A DNA stretch of 14,104 nucleotides from an uncultured Gemella sp. (GTDB lineage Bacteria; Bacillota; Bacilli; Staphylococcales; Gemellaceae), in the NCBI GenBank assembly GCA_938038035.1, contig CALHQV010000054.1, positions 1 through 14,104 of the forward strand. Reading direction: 5' to 3'. Shown in pieces: positions 1 through 7,600 of this stretch. Made by a program: the position numbers and the translations under genes. The notes under the pieces were generated by a model that saw only the letters and a program-made list of their open reading frames with translations, did not search any database and was not told the origin of the DNA. Each line of letters starts with the position of its first letter. Position 1 is the stretch's first letter.

Positions 1-164
1 AAATCTATATGATTTTTTGATATTTTTTAGTTTTGCACAAACTTTTTTCACTTTTGATGAAAATTTTAATGTTTCATAACATTTTTCACTCGCTTTCATT
101 TCGTAATTGTTTCCACAGCAGAAAATCTCTGAATTCACAAATGGTGAAAATAACTGAAACTATT

Positions 165-198
165 TTTTCATGAAAATCCTTTTAAAATAGGGTATAAT
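165..198 (+). promoter_or_regulatory. putative trpS promoter
   Basis: A perfect -10 hexamer TATAAT lies at 193-198, about 29 bp before the trpS start. The -35 region is poor: ATGAAA at 170-175 gives a 17-bp spacer, and TTTTCA at 165-170 gives too long a spacer. The leader left between the -10 and the start codon is too short for a T-box, so tRNA-dependent attenuation is not visible here. The rest of 1-164 is A+T-rich and I see no gene in it. Confidence 0.6.
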
Positions 199-226
199 AA
201 AACTAACAAGTTTAAGGAGCATTTAT

Positions 227-1222
227 ATGTCTAAAAAAAGAATTTTCTCAGGCGTTCAGCCTTCAGCCATCCCAACCATTGGGAACTATATTGGAGCGAT
301 GAAAAACTTCGTTGCCCTGCAAGATGAGTACGATTGTACTTACTGTATCGTAAACCAACACGCGATTACCGTTCCGCAAGATCCAAAGAAATTAAAAGAG
401 CAAACTCGTTCACTTGCAGCACTTTACCTTGCGATTGGTCTTGACCCTGAAAAGTCAACCATCTTCGTACAATCAGAAGTTCCTGCACATGCCCAAGCCG
501 CATGGATTGTTCAATGTAATGTCGGCGTTGGTGAGTTAGAACGTATGACACAATATAAAGATAAATCTCAAAAACAACAATCTGTTTCTGCTGGTTTATT
601 AACATACCCTCCTCTAATGGTAGCCGATATCGTTTTATATAACGCTGAAGTGGTTCCTGTTGGAGAAGACCAAAAACAACATATGGAATTAACACGTGAC
701 TTCGTTGAACGCTTCAACAGTCGCTACGGAAATGGCAACCAACTACTTGTAATGCCAGAACCATTTATTCCAAAAGCTGGCGCACGTGTCATGAGCTTAC
801 AAACGCCAACGAAGAAAATGAGTAAATCAGACGCCAACGTAAAAGAATACATCAGCATGCTTGATGAGCCTTCTGTAATTCGTAAGAAAATCAAGAGCGC
901 TGTGACAGATTCAAGCGGTGTGATTGAATTCGACCCAGCTGAAAAACCTGGCGTATCGAACCTATTAACAATCTTCTCAGCTTTCTCTGGCGAAAGTATT
1001 GAGTCCCTTGTAGAACGCTTCAAAGGCGTTGGTTATGGCCAATTCAAAGAAGAATTAGCCGATGCGATTATCGCAGTGATGGAACCAATTCAAGAACGTT
1101 ATTATGAGTTACTAAAATCTGACAAGCTAGATGAGATTCTTGATGAAGGTGCTAAGAAAGCGAACTATGTAGCGAATAAGACACTACGCAAGATGGAAAA
1201 AGCGGTAGGCTTAGTGAGATAA
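227..1222 (+). CDS. trpS: tryptophanyl-tRNA synthetase
   Basis: Charges tRNA(Trp) with tryptophan in the cytoplasm. The 331-aa length is normal for the bacterial enzyme. Both class I signatures are visible: the HIGH-type motif as TIGN (residues 17-20, after the GVQPS stretch) and KMSKS at residues 197-201. The tryptophan-pocket region reads PLMVADIVLY near residue 130, followed by the VGEDQKQH segment typical of TrpRS. The start is fixed by AAGGAG at 214-219, 7 nt upstream of ATG. It is monocistronic, with its own promoter and a terminator immediately downstream, and converges on the ROK kinase gene. Its codons are visibly richer in G+C than those of the genes right of about 7.6 kb. No T-box is seen. 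The last codons and the stop are partly duplicated in inverted orientation at 1484-1506. Identity is very secure. Confidence 0.97.
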   Translation: MSKKRIFSGVQPSAIPTIGNYIGAMKNFVALQDEYDCTYCIVNQHAITVPQDPKKLKEQTRSLAALYLAIGLDPEKSTIFVQSEVPAHAQAAWIVQCNVGVGELERMTQYKDKSQKQQSVSAGLLTYPPLMVADIVLYNAEVVPVGEDQKQHMELTRDFVERFNSRYGNGNQLLVMPEPFIPKAGARVMSLQTPTKKMSKSDANVKEYISMLDEPSVIRKKIKSAVTDSSGVIEFDPAEKPGVSNLLTIFSAFSGESIESLVERFKGVGYGQFKEELADAIIAVMEPIQERYYELLKSDKLDEILDEGAKKANYVANKTLRKMEKAVGLVR

Positions 1223-1239
1223 ACTATTTTTGATTGATG

Positions 1240-1270
1240 AGATCCATTCTTTTAGAATGGGTCTTTTTTT
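1240..1270 (+). terminator. trpS Rho-independent terminator
   Basis: GATCCATTC at 1241-1249 pairs with GAATGGGTC at 1255-1263 (9 bp including one G-U, plus an A-T at the base). A 5-nt loop separates the arms and a run of seven T follows from 1264. It begins 18 nt after the trpS stop codon. Confidence 0.9.
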
Positions 1271-1274
1271 ATCA

Positions 1275-1453
1275 ATTATCTAAAACATCAGTTTTATATT
1301 GAAAGAGTCATAGTGGGACACCGGTTCGAGCCTTACGTCTCTCACCTTTGAAGCTTCAAAGGTGGAGTAAGGAATTTATTCCTAACTCCACCTAATTCAC
1401 ATTCAATGTGATTCCCCACTATTCTTTCAATAAACTGATGTTTTTTTGATAAT
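1275..1453 (+). repeat. structured repeat element, copy 1
   Basis: First of three related elements. The outer arms pair: ATTATC 1275-1280 with GATAAT 1448-1453, AAAACATCAGT 1282-1292 with 1434-1444, then TATTGAAAG and ATAGTGGG with their complements up to about 1412. The core (about 1315-1416) holds a small hairpin GAG-CCTTACGT-CTC, a perfect 22-nt palindrome at 1343-1364 centred on AAGCTT, and a hairpin with arms 1361-1368 and 1385-1392 (8 bp, A-A mismatch, 5 bp AGGAA/TTCCT, 4-nt loop). Next comes TAATTCACATTCAATG at 1393-1408, identical in copy 2. It sits between the convergent ends of trpS and the ROK gene. There is no ORF of note in it. It could be a structured RNA, a mobile DNA element, or both. 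Confidence 0.85.
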
Positions 1454-1523
1454 CAACAAGCTTTGCCATTCAGTGAATCACTCAAAATAGTTTATCTCAC
1501 ACCGCTGAATGGAAAGGGGCGAC

Positions 1524-1557
1524 AAAATAAAAAACGCTAGGACAATCCTAGCATTTT
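1524..1557 (-). terminator. terminator of the ROK kinase gene
   Basis: On the minus strand GCTAGGA-TTG-TCCTAGC (1552-1536) forms a 7-bp stem with a 3-nt loop, followed by an interrupted T run (complement of 1534-1524). It starts about 15 nt after the ROK stop codon. Confidence 0.85.
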
Positions 1558-1567
1558 CTATCGTTTG

Positions 1568-2458
1568 CTATTCTATAACGAGCAGGCCGGCACCAATGAT
1601 TCCATTATCCCCCTTAATGGTTGATGCTTGGATATGCTCCAGAATATGTTTTTGTTCGTGATGAAGGAGTTCTGCTAACTCTTCTTTCACGAGTTCTATA
1701 AAGTCTGGGTTGTAGTTTGAAACACTACCTCCGAACACAATGGTTTTTGGATCTAGTAAGCAGACCATTCCATGAAGAACACTTGCTAATCCCATAGCTG
1801 TTTCTTCGATGATACGGCAAGCTGCTTCCTCACCATTGCGCCATTTATCAAAGATGTCTTTCGTTGTCAATGTCTCGTCTTCGTAAATTTCACGCCCAGT
1901 ACGCTCGATTCCGACACCCGAACAAGCTACTTCTAACGCTTCGAGACATTCAAAGTAAGGCACTTTGACAAACCCAATTTCGCCTGAGAAACCTTCCCCG
2001 CGTAAGATTGTATTGTTGACGATGTTGGTGGCTGCGATTCCTGTTGATACCGTTACGTATCCAAACATATCTGTAGGTTTTAGATTGAGTAATCGATATT
2101 CCGCATAAGCCGCTACTTTAACGTCATTATCGATTTTTACCGGTATGTCTCCGTACGTTTCCTTCAATCTTTCTACAATTGGAAAATTAGCCCAAGGTAT
2201 ATTATTTTGGAAAATCGCTACCCCGTTTTCCACATCTACCTTTCCTGGTAATCCAACACCAATCCCATACGTATCTTGAATGCGTAAATCATTATCATTG
2301 AGTACTTTATCCACCAGTTGGACCACACCCTGATATAAACTTTCGGCACTCGCTGTTTGGCTTGGGCTTTGTGAACGACTAACGATCTCCCCATTTTCGT
2401 TAATCAACGCAACCGCGACCTTTGTCCCCCCAATATCAATACCAACCGCGACTTTCAT
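1568..2458 (-). CDS. ROK-family sugar kinase lacking the zinc loop
   Basis: Probably phosphorylates a hexose (glucose or an amino sugar) with ATP in the cytoplasm. The substrate cannot be told from sequence. Visible: the phosphate-binding DIGGTK at residues 8-13, a GVGLPG segment near 67-72, the catalytic IDND (Asp112), and GEIGF at 159-163. In most ROK kinases this last part reads GEIGH and is followed by a CxCGxxGC zinc cluster. Here the His is Phe, the zinc loop looks deleted, and only ECLE remains (170-173). I set the start at the ATG at 2458, giving 296 aa, because GGAGGG lies 6-7 nt upstream. The longer frame from 2476 would put that Shine-Dalgarno inside the gene. It has its own promoter, a cre-like site and a terminator, so it is a single-gene unit facing trpS. 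It lacks the N-terminal helix-turn-helix of ROK repressors. Confidence 0.85.
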   Translation of the reverse strand: MKVAVGIDIGGTKVAVALINENGEIVSRSQSPSQTASAESLYQGVVQLVDKVLNDNDLRIQDTYGIGVGLPGKVDVENGVAIFQNNIPWANFPIVERLKETYGDIPVKIDNDVKVAAYAEYRLLNLKPTDMFGYVTVSTGIAATNIVNNTILRGEGFSGEIGFVKVPYFECLEALEVACSGVGIERTGREIYEDETLTTKDIFDKWRNGEEAACRIIEETAMGLASVLHGMVCLLDPKTIVFGGSVSNYNPDFIELVKEELAELLHHEQKHILEHIQASTIKGDNGIIGAGLLVIE

Positions 2459-2474
2459 CAAAATCCCTCCGTTC

Positions 2475-2496
2475 ATTATGATTTCGCTTTCATAAT
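2475..2496 (-). promoter_or_regulatory. cre-like operator before the ROK kinase
   Basis: ATTATGA at 2475-2481 and TCATAAT at 2490-2496 form a perfect 7-bp inverted repeat. Within it, the minus-strand 14-mer TGAAAGCGAAATCA (2492-2479) matches the Bacillus cre consensus TGWAARCGYTWNCW at 12 of 14 positions. It lies between the candidate promoter and the Shine-Dalgarno, where CcpA could act as a roadblock. CcpA binding is inferred. Confidence 0.5.
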
Positions 2497-2543
2497 TAGT
2501 TTACACCGAAAATTCTATTCTGGCTTTCCCTTTCTTGTTCTAT

Positions 2544-2573
2544 ACTATAACTATTTTGCTGTCTTTCGTGTAA
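2544..2573 (-). promoter_or_regulatory. candidate promoter of the ROK kinase gene
   Basis: On the minus strand TTACAC (2573-2568), an 18-bp spacer and TATAGT (2549-2544) form a moderate sigma-A promoter about 85 bp before the start codon. Its -35 directly abuts the edge of structured element 2 (2575). Other weak -10-like hexamers occur nearby, so the assignment is tentative. Confidence 0.4.
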
Positions 2574-2574
2574 T

Positions 2575-2776
2575 TTGAAAAATGATAACTGTTTTGATAG
2601 CCGTTTGTTCATAGTGGATTTTGTGATTGGGCACCGTCAAGAGTCCTAGGTCTCTTGGTCTTTGAAGCTTCAAACGCGGAGTACGAAAAGTGTTTCTACT
2701 CCGCGTAATTCACATTCAATGCTATTCCCCATCACTCATTCCACTATAACGGCTATCTTCAGTTATCATTTTTCAA
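2575..2776 (+). repeat. structured repeat element, copy 2
   Basis: The outer arms pair perfectly over 17 bp (2575-2591 with 2760-2776). Further in, GATAGCCG, ATAGTGGA and GTGAT pair with their complements at 2730-2758. The core (about 2629-2730) shares with copy 1 the TTTGAAGCTTCAAA palindrome and the 16-nt TAATTCACATTCAATG (2706-2721), and shares GCACCG (2631-2636) with copy 3. Its small hairpin is AAGAG-TCCTAGGT-CTCTT. Its larger hairpin has arms 2674-2683 and 2697-2706 (10 bp), then GAAA/TTTC and a 4-nt loop. The arm sequences are unrelated to those of copies 1 and 3. It occupies the gap upstream of the ROK promoter, in the same orientation as copy 1. Confidence 0.85.
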
Positions 2777-2807
2777 CCCCTCTTCTTAAACTTTCCTCTC
2801 TTATTTA

Positions 2808-3060
2808 GCAAAAATTGGGTATAGAATACTGAAGGATACGATACCAAAATATCCGTTTATAATGGAAATGGTAGTGAGAACTGCATCGGATGTGAATTAG
2901 AGGGAGTTGCGAATGGTTTCGCTACTCCCTCTTTGAAGCTTTGAAGCCGAAAGACCTTAGGCTTGAGGCGGTGCCTCACAACCATGTCCATTATGTAAAA
3001 ACGGATATTAAACAGGTATCGTATCCTTTTCAACCTTCGGTTGAATCTCTCAATTTTTGC
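2808..3060 (-). repeat. structured repeat element, copy 3 (inverted)
   Basis: Third copy, in the opposite orientation. Outermost GCAAAAATTG (2808-2817) pairs with 3051-3060. GGATACGATACC (2834-2845) pairs with 3015-3026. TATCCGTTT and ATAATGG pair with their complements around 2983-3008. The core (about 2877-2978) contains CATCGGATGTGAATTA (2884-2899), which is the complement of the conserved single-strand segment. It also has a hairpin with arms 2899-2907 and 2924-2932 (9 bp, T-T mismatch, GCGAA/TTCGC, 4-nt loop), an AAGCTT-centred repeat, and an extra hairpin TGAGGC-GGT-GCCTCA (2964-2978). A small hairpin CAACC-TTC-GGTTG (about 3031-3041) interrupts the right arm. Short ORFs across it are by-products of the palindrome. 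Confidence 0.85.
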
Positions 3061-3062
3061 AC

Positions 3063-3096
3063 AAAAAAGGAGGGGAAGCAAATCTGCTTCCCCTCC
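3063..3096 (-). terminator. eno Rho-independent terminator
   Basis: On the minus strand GGAGGGGAAGCA (3096-3085) pairs with TGCTTCCCCTCC (3080-3069). The 12-bp perfect stem has a 4-nt loop and is followed by six T (3068-3063). It lies 15 nt after the eno stop codon and ends the glycolytic cluster. Confidence 0.95.
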
Positions 3097-3110
3097 CTAA
3101 TTCCTAGGAA

Positions 3111-4430
<1,320 letters not shown>

Positions 4431-4463
4431 TAATTTTCTCCTCGTTGTTTAATTTATATTTCT

Positions 4464-4493
4464 ATTATACTACAATTTTTTAAAAATTGCTAA
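4464..4493 (-). promoter_or_regulatory. eno promoter
   Basis: On the minus strand TTAGCA (4493-4488), an 18-bp spacer and a perfect TATAAT (4469-4464) lie in the tpiA-eno gap. The spacer contains the A/T palindrome CAATTTTTTAAAAATTG (4473-4489). This would let eno be expressed independently of the CggR-controlled promoter. Confidence 0.7.
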
Positions 4494-4495
4494 AC

Positions 4496-5260
4496 CTAAT
4501 CTAATTTTCCGCCTTCTAAAAGAGCTAAGAATGATTCTGGTTGTAAAGCAGCTCCACCTACTAATGCTCCATCTACGTCTGGGCATGATAGATATTCTTT
4601 TACATTTTCAGGTTTAACTGAACCACCGTATTGAATACGAACTTTTTCAGCAACTTCTTTACCATAAAGTCCTTCAACTACATCACGAACAGCTTTACAC
4701 ATTTTTTGTGCATCTTCTTTAGTAGCTGATTTCCCAGTTCCGATAGCCCAAATTGGTTCGTAAGCGATAACTGTTGATGCTACTTGTTCAGCTGTTAAAT
4801 CAGCTAACGCTCCTTTTACTTGAGCTCCTACGAATTCAGCAGCTTTACCTGCTTCATAAGTTTCAAGTGTTTCACCACAGCAGATGATTGGTAATAAACC
4901 ATTCGCAAAAATAGCTTTTGCTTTTTTGTTAATATCTTCATCTGTTTCGTGGAAATATTCACGACGTTCTGAGTGACCGATTACTACATAATTAACTCCC
5001 ATTTCAGCTAATACTTTTGGTGAAGTTTCACCTGTATAAGCTCCAGAATTTTCAAAGTAACAGTTTTGAGCTGCAACTTTTAATCCTGTTCCTTCAGCAG
5101 CACTAAGTAATGTACTTAAGTCTACAGCTGGAGCTGCAATACCAGCTTCAACTTTATCTGCTGATGGTAATTTCCCAGCGATAGCTTCAACAAAAGCTTT
5201 AGTTTCTTCTGGGTTTTTATTCATTTTCCAGTTTCCTGCGATAAATGGTAATCTTGACAT
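4496..5260 (-). CDS. tpiA: triosephosphate isomerase
   Basis: Interconverts dihydroxyacetone phosphate and glyceraldehyde 3-phosphate; cytoplasmic TIM barrel. The length of 254 aa is typical. Active-site residues are all present: Asn10 and Lys12 (GNWKMN), His96 in GHSERR, and Glu168 in YEPIWAIGTG. The phosphate-binding YGGSVKP and GALVGGAAL follow near the C-terminus. The start is supported by AAGGAGAG about 8 nt upstream of ATG. It follows pgk after a 26-nt gap, so the two are almost certainly co-transcribed. Confidence 0.98.
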   Translation of the reverse strand: MSRLPFIAGNWKMNKNPEETKAFVEAIAGKLPSADKVEAGIAAPAVDLSTLLSAAEGTGLKVAAQNCYFENSGAYTGETSPKVLAEMGVNYVVIGHSERREYFHETDEDINKKAKAIFANGLLPIICCGETLETYEAGKAAEFVGAQVKGALADLTAEQVASTVIAYEPIWAIGTGKSATKEDAQKMCKAVRDVVEGLYGKEVAEKVRIQYGGSVKPENVKEYLSCPDVDGALVGGAALQPESFLALLEGGKLD

Positions 5261-5286
5261 AATGTTACTCTCCTTGAGTTTAAAAA

Positions 5287-6483
5287 TTATTTATTTGATA
5301 ATGAATCAATTCCTGGTAATACTTTTCCTTCTAGGTATTCTAGAGAAGCTCCCCCACCTGTAGAAATGTGTGAGAATTTTTCTGCATATCCTAAAGAAAT
5401 AGCTGCTGTTGCACTATCTCCACCACCAATAATAGTAGTAGCTCCTTCTAAGTGAGCGATAGCTTCACATACACCAATTGTACCTTTTGCAAAGTTTGGC
5501 ATTTCGAACACACCCATTGGTCCGTTCCAAATTACAGTTTTTGCTCCCTCAAGAGTGTTTTTGAATAATTCAACTGTTTTAGGACCGATATCTAATCCTT
5601 CTTCATCAGGCTGAATATCCCCTTCAGCAACACGGCTAGGTGCATCATTTGAAAACTCTTTAGCTACAACTGTATCGATTGGTAATACTAATTTATCACC
5701 AGCTTTTGCCATAAGTTCACGAGCGTATTCAACTTTATCGTCTTCACAAAGTGAAATTCCGATTTCTTTACCTTGTGCTTTCATGAAAGTATAAGCCATA
5801 CCTCCACCGATGATTACTTTATCAGCTTTATCTAATAAGTTTTCAATTACTGCAATTTTATCAGAAACTTTTGCTCCACCTAAGATTGCAACAAGTGGTC
5901 TTTCTGGGTTATCAACTGCTCCACCGATAAATTTAATTTCTTTATCTACTAGGAATCCAGAAGCAGAGTTTCCTTCACCAATGTTAGATGCAATACCTAC
6001 GTTTGAAGCGTGAGCACGGTGAGCTGTACCGAATGCATCGTTTACATATACATCACCTAAAGAAGCCCAATATTTAGCAAGTTCTGGATCATTTTTAGAT
6101 TCTTTTTTACCATCTACATCTTCGAAACGAGTGTTTTCGAACATTAAGATTTCACCTTCATTTAATCCTTTTACCGCTGCTTCTAATTCAGCTCCGCGAG
6201 TTTCAGCTACGAATTTTACTTCTTTACCTAATAGTTCTGATAATCTTTTAGCAACTGGCGCTAAACTTTTTGAAGCTTTATCAGCTTCTTCTTTAACACG
6301 TCCTAAGTGAGAGAACGCTACTACTTTAGCTCCTTGATTTAAAGCATACTCAATAGTTGGTAATGCTGCAGTAATACGATTATCGTTTGTAATTACACCA
6401 TCTTTTAAAGGCACGTTGAAATCAACACGCATTAAGACAGTTTTCCCTTGTAAGTTACCTAAGTCTTTAATAGATTTCTTCAT
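5287..6483 (-). CDS. pgk: phosphoglycerate kinase
   Basis: Transfers phosphate from 1,3-bisphosphoglycerate to ADP, the first ATP-yielding step of lower glycolysis. The length of 398 aa is normal. Visible in order: the signature MRVDFNVPL near residue 18, FSHLGR near 58, FENTRF near 115, the hinge-side AILGGAKVSDKI near 200, GGGMAYTF, WNGPMGVFE near 320 and the nucleotide-binding GGGDSATA near 352. AAGGAG lies about 6 nt before the ATG. It follows gap after 96 nt, a gap that carries a long stem-loop without a T run. tpiA follows closely. Confidence 0.98.
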   Translation of the reverse strand: MKKSIKDLGNLQGKTVLMRVDFNVPLKDGVITNDNRITAALPTIEYALNQGAKVVAFSHLGRVKEEADKASKSLAPVAKRLSELLGKEVKFVAETRGAELEAAVKGLNEGEILMFENTRFEDVDGKKESKNDPELAKYWASLGDVYVNDAFGTAHRAHASNVGIASNIGEGNSASGFLVDKEIKFIGGAVDNPERPLVAILGGAKVSDKIAVIENLLDKADKVIIGGGMAYTFMKAQGKEIGISLCEDDKVEYARELMAKAGDKLVLPIDTVVAKEFSNDAPSRVAEGDIQPDEEGLDIGPKTVELFKNTLEGAKTVIWNGPMGVFEMPNFAKGTIGVCEAIAHLEGATTIIGGGDSATAAISLGYAEKFSHISTGGGASLEYLEGKVLPGIDSLSNK

Positions 6484-6518
6484 GGAAAGCTCCTTTTAAA
6501 TATTTTTGGAATATATGA

Positions 6519-6554
6519 GACAAGATATAAGTCAAAATCAACTTATATCTTATC
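6519..6554 (-). promoter_or_regulatory. gap-pgk intercistronic stem-loop
   Basis: The arms at 6519-6532 and 6541-6554 form a 14-bp A/T-rich stem with one G-U pair and an 8-nt loop. No T run follows it on the minus strand, so it is not a standard terminator. It starts about 25 nt after the gap stop codon and could protect the 3' end of a processed cggR-gap message or set the gap:pgk ratio. That role is an inference. Confidence 0.6.
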
Positions 6555-6579
6555 TACTCTTATTTATTACCTAATTAGA

Positions 6580-7587
6580 TTATTTGATTAATCCTGCAAA
6601 GTATTTTAATGTTCTTACTAATTGAGCAGTGTAAGACATTTCGTTGTCGTACCAAGATACAACTTTAACTAATTGTTTGTCACCAACAGTGATAACTTTT
6701 GTTTGAGTTGCATCGAATAATGATCCGTAAGAAATTCCTACGATATCAGAAGATACGATTGGGTCTACGTTGTAACCGAATGATTCGTTAGCAGCAGCTT
6801 CCATAGCAGCGTTAACTTCTTCAGCTGTAACAGTTTTCTCTACTACTGCTACTAATTCAGTTAATGATCCTGTTGGTACAGGTACACGTTGAGCAGCTCC
6901 ATCTAATTTACCGCTTAATTCTGGGATTACTAATCCGATTGCTTTAGCAGCACCAGTTGTGTTAGGTACGATGTTAGCAGCTGCAGCACGAGCACGACGT
7001 AAGTCTCCTTTAGGGTGTGGAGCATCTAGTGTATTTTGGTCACCAGTGTATCCGTGGATAGTTGTCATTAATCCTTCAACTACTGTGAAGTTATCGTGTA
7101 ATGCTTTAGCCATTGGCGCTAAACAGTTAGTAGTACATGAAGCACCAGAGATAACTGTTTCAGTTCCATCTAAGATTTCGTGGTTTACGTTGTAAACTAC
7201 AGTTTTAACGTCGTTTCCACCTGGAGCAGAGATTACAACTTTTTTAGCTCCTGCTTTAATGTGAGCTTCAGCTTTTTCTTTAGAAGTGAAGAAACCAGTA
7301 CATTCTAATACTACGTCTACTCCTAATTCTCCCCATGGTAATTCAGCTGGGTTTGGATTAGCGAAAGCTTTAATTTCTTTACCGTTTACTACGATGCTTC
7401 CTTCTGCTGCAGATGCTTCTCCGTCAAAACGACCTTGAGTTGTATCGTATTTTAATAAGTGAACTAGTTGAGCAACTGGTGTTAAGTCGTTAATTGCTAC
7501 TACTTCGATCCCTTCTACGTTTTGGATTCTTCTTAATGCTAGACGTCCGATACGTCCAAATCCGTTAATTGCTACTTTTACTGTCAT
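6580..7587 (-). CDS. gap: glyceraldehyde-3-phosphate dehydrogenase, NAD-dependent
   Basis: Oxidises and phosphorylates glyceraldehyde 3-phosphate to 1,3-bisphosphoglycerate. The length of 335 aa is standard. The N-terminal Rossmann motif INGFGRIGR is at 7-15. Asp34 in AINDLT is typical of NAD-preferring glycolytic enzymes. Catalytic Cys151 is in SGASCTTNC, His178 in TTIHGYTGDQ, and the C-terminal WYDNEMSY is intact. The cggR stop codon (TAG at 7603-7601) overlaps the gap Shine-Dalgarno AGGAGG (7602-7597), so translation of the two is probably coupled. Codon use is strongly biased, as expected for an abundant protein. Its position just after cggR marks it as the glycolytic GapA rather than the gluconeogenic GapB. 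Confidence 0.98.
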   Translation of the reverse strand: MTVKVAINGFGRIGRLALRRIQNVEGIEVVAINDLTPVAQLVHLLKYDTTQGRFDGEASAAEGSIVVNGKEIKAFANPNPAELPWGELGVDVVLECTGFFTSKEKAEAHIKAGAKKVVISAPGGNDVKTVVYNVNHEILDGTETVISGASCTTNCLAPMAKALHDNFTVVEGLMTTIHGYTGDQNTLDAPHPKGDLRRARAAAANIVPNTTGAAKAIGLVIPELSGKLDGAAQRVPVPTGSLTELVAVVEKTVTAEEVNAAMEAAANESFGYNVDPIVSSDIVGISYGSLFDATQTKVITVGDKQLVKVVSWYDNEMSYTAQLVRTLKYFAGLIK

Positions 7588-7600
7588 TTTTTAGTTCCTC

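Larger units (their letters stand above)
1201..1506. repeat. inverted partial copy of the trpS 3' end
   Basis: The 17 nt at 1214-1230, spanning the last trpS codons and the stop, recur exactly in reverse complement at 1484-1500. The AGCGGT at 1201-1206 also recurs inverted at 1501-1506, with the 7 nt between them (AGGCTTA) missing from the copy. The two arms enclose the trpS terminator and structured element 1, so the whole 1201-1506 interval could fold back on itself. The inverted copy is non-coding. Confidence 0.8.

Noticed and set aside
86..99. cre-like 14-mer TTCACTCGCTTTCA
   Set aside because: About 11 of 14 matches, but no gene is visible in the right position, so it is likely chance.
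1..226. T-box leader for trpS
   Set aside because: The -10 is only about 29 bp before the start, leaving no room for a T-box; no specifier or T-box sequence was found.
366..1023. Antisense open frames across trpS
   Set aside because: They lie entirely within a well-supported gene and show no ribosome binding site or family likeness.
2459..2476. Longer start for the ROK kinase at 2476
   Set aside because: It would place the GGAGGG Shine-Dalgarno inside the coding sequence; the ATG at 2458 has ideal spacing.
1275..3060. CRISPR array, retron or integron attC cluster as explanation of the repeats
   Set aside because: Spacing is irregular and there is no spacer pattern. No reverse transcriptase, Cas or integrase gene is nearby, and conservation is in the core rather than at the ends.
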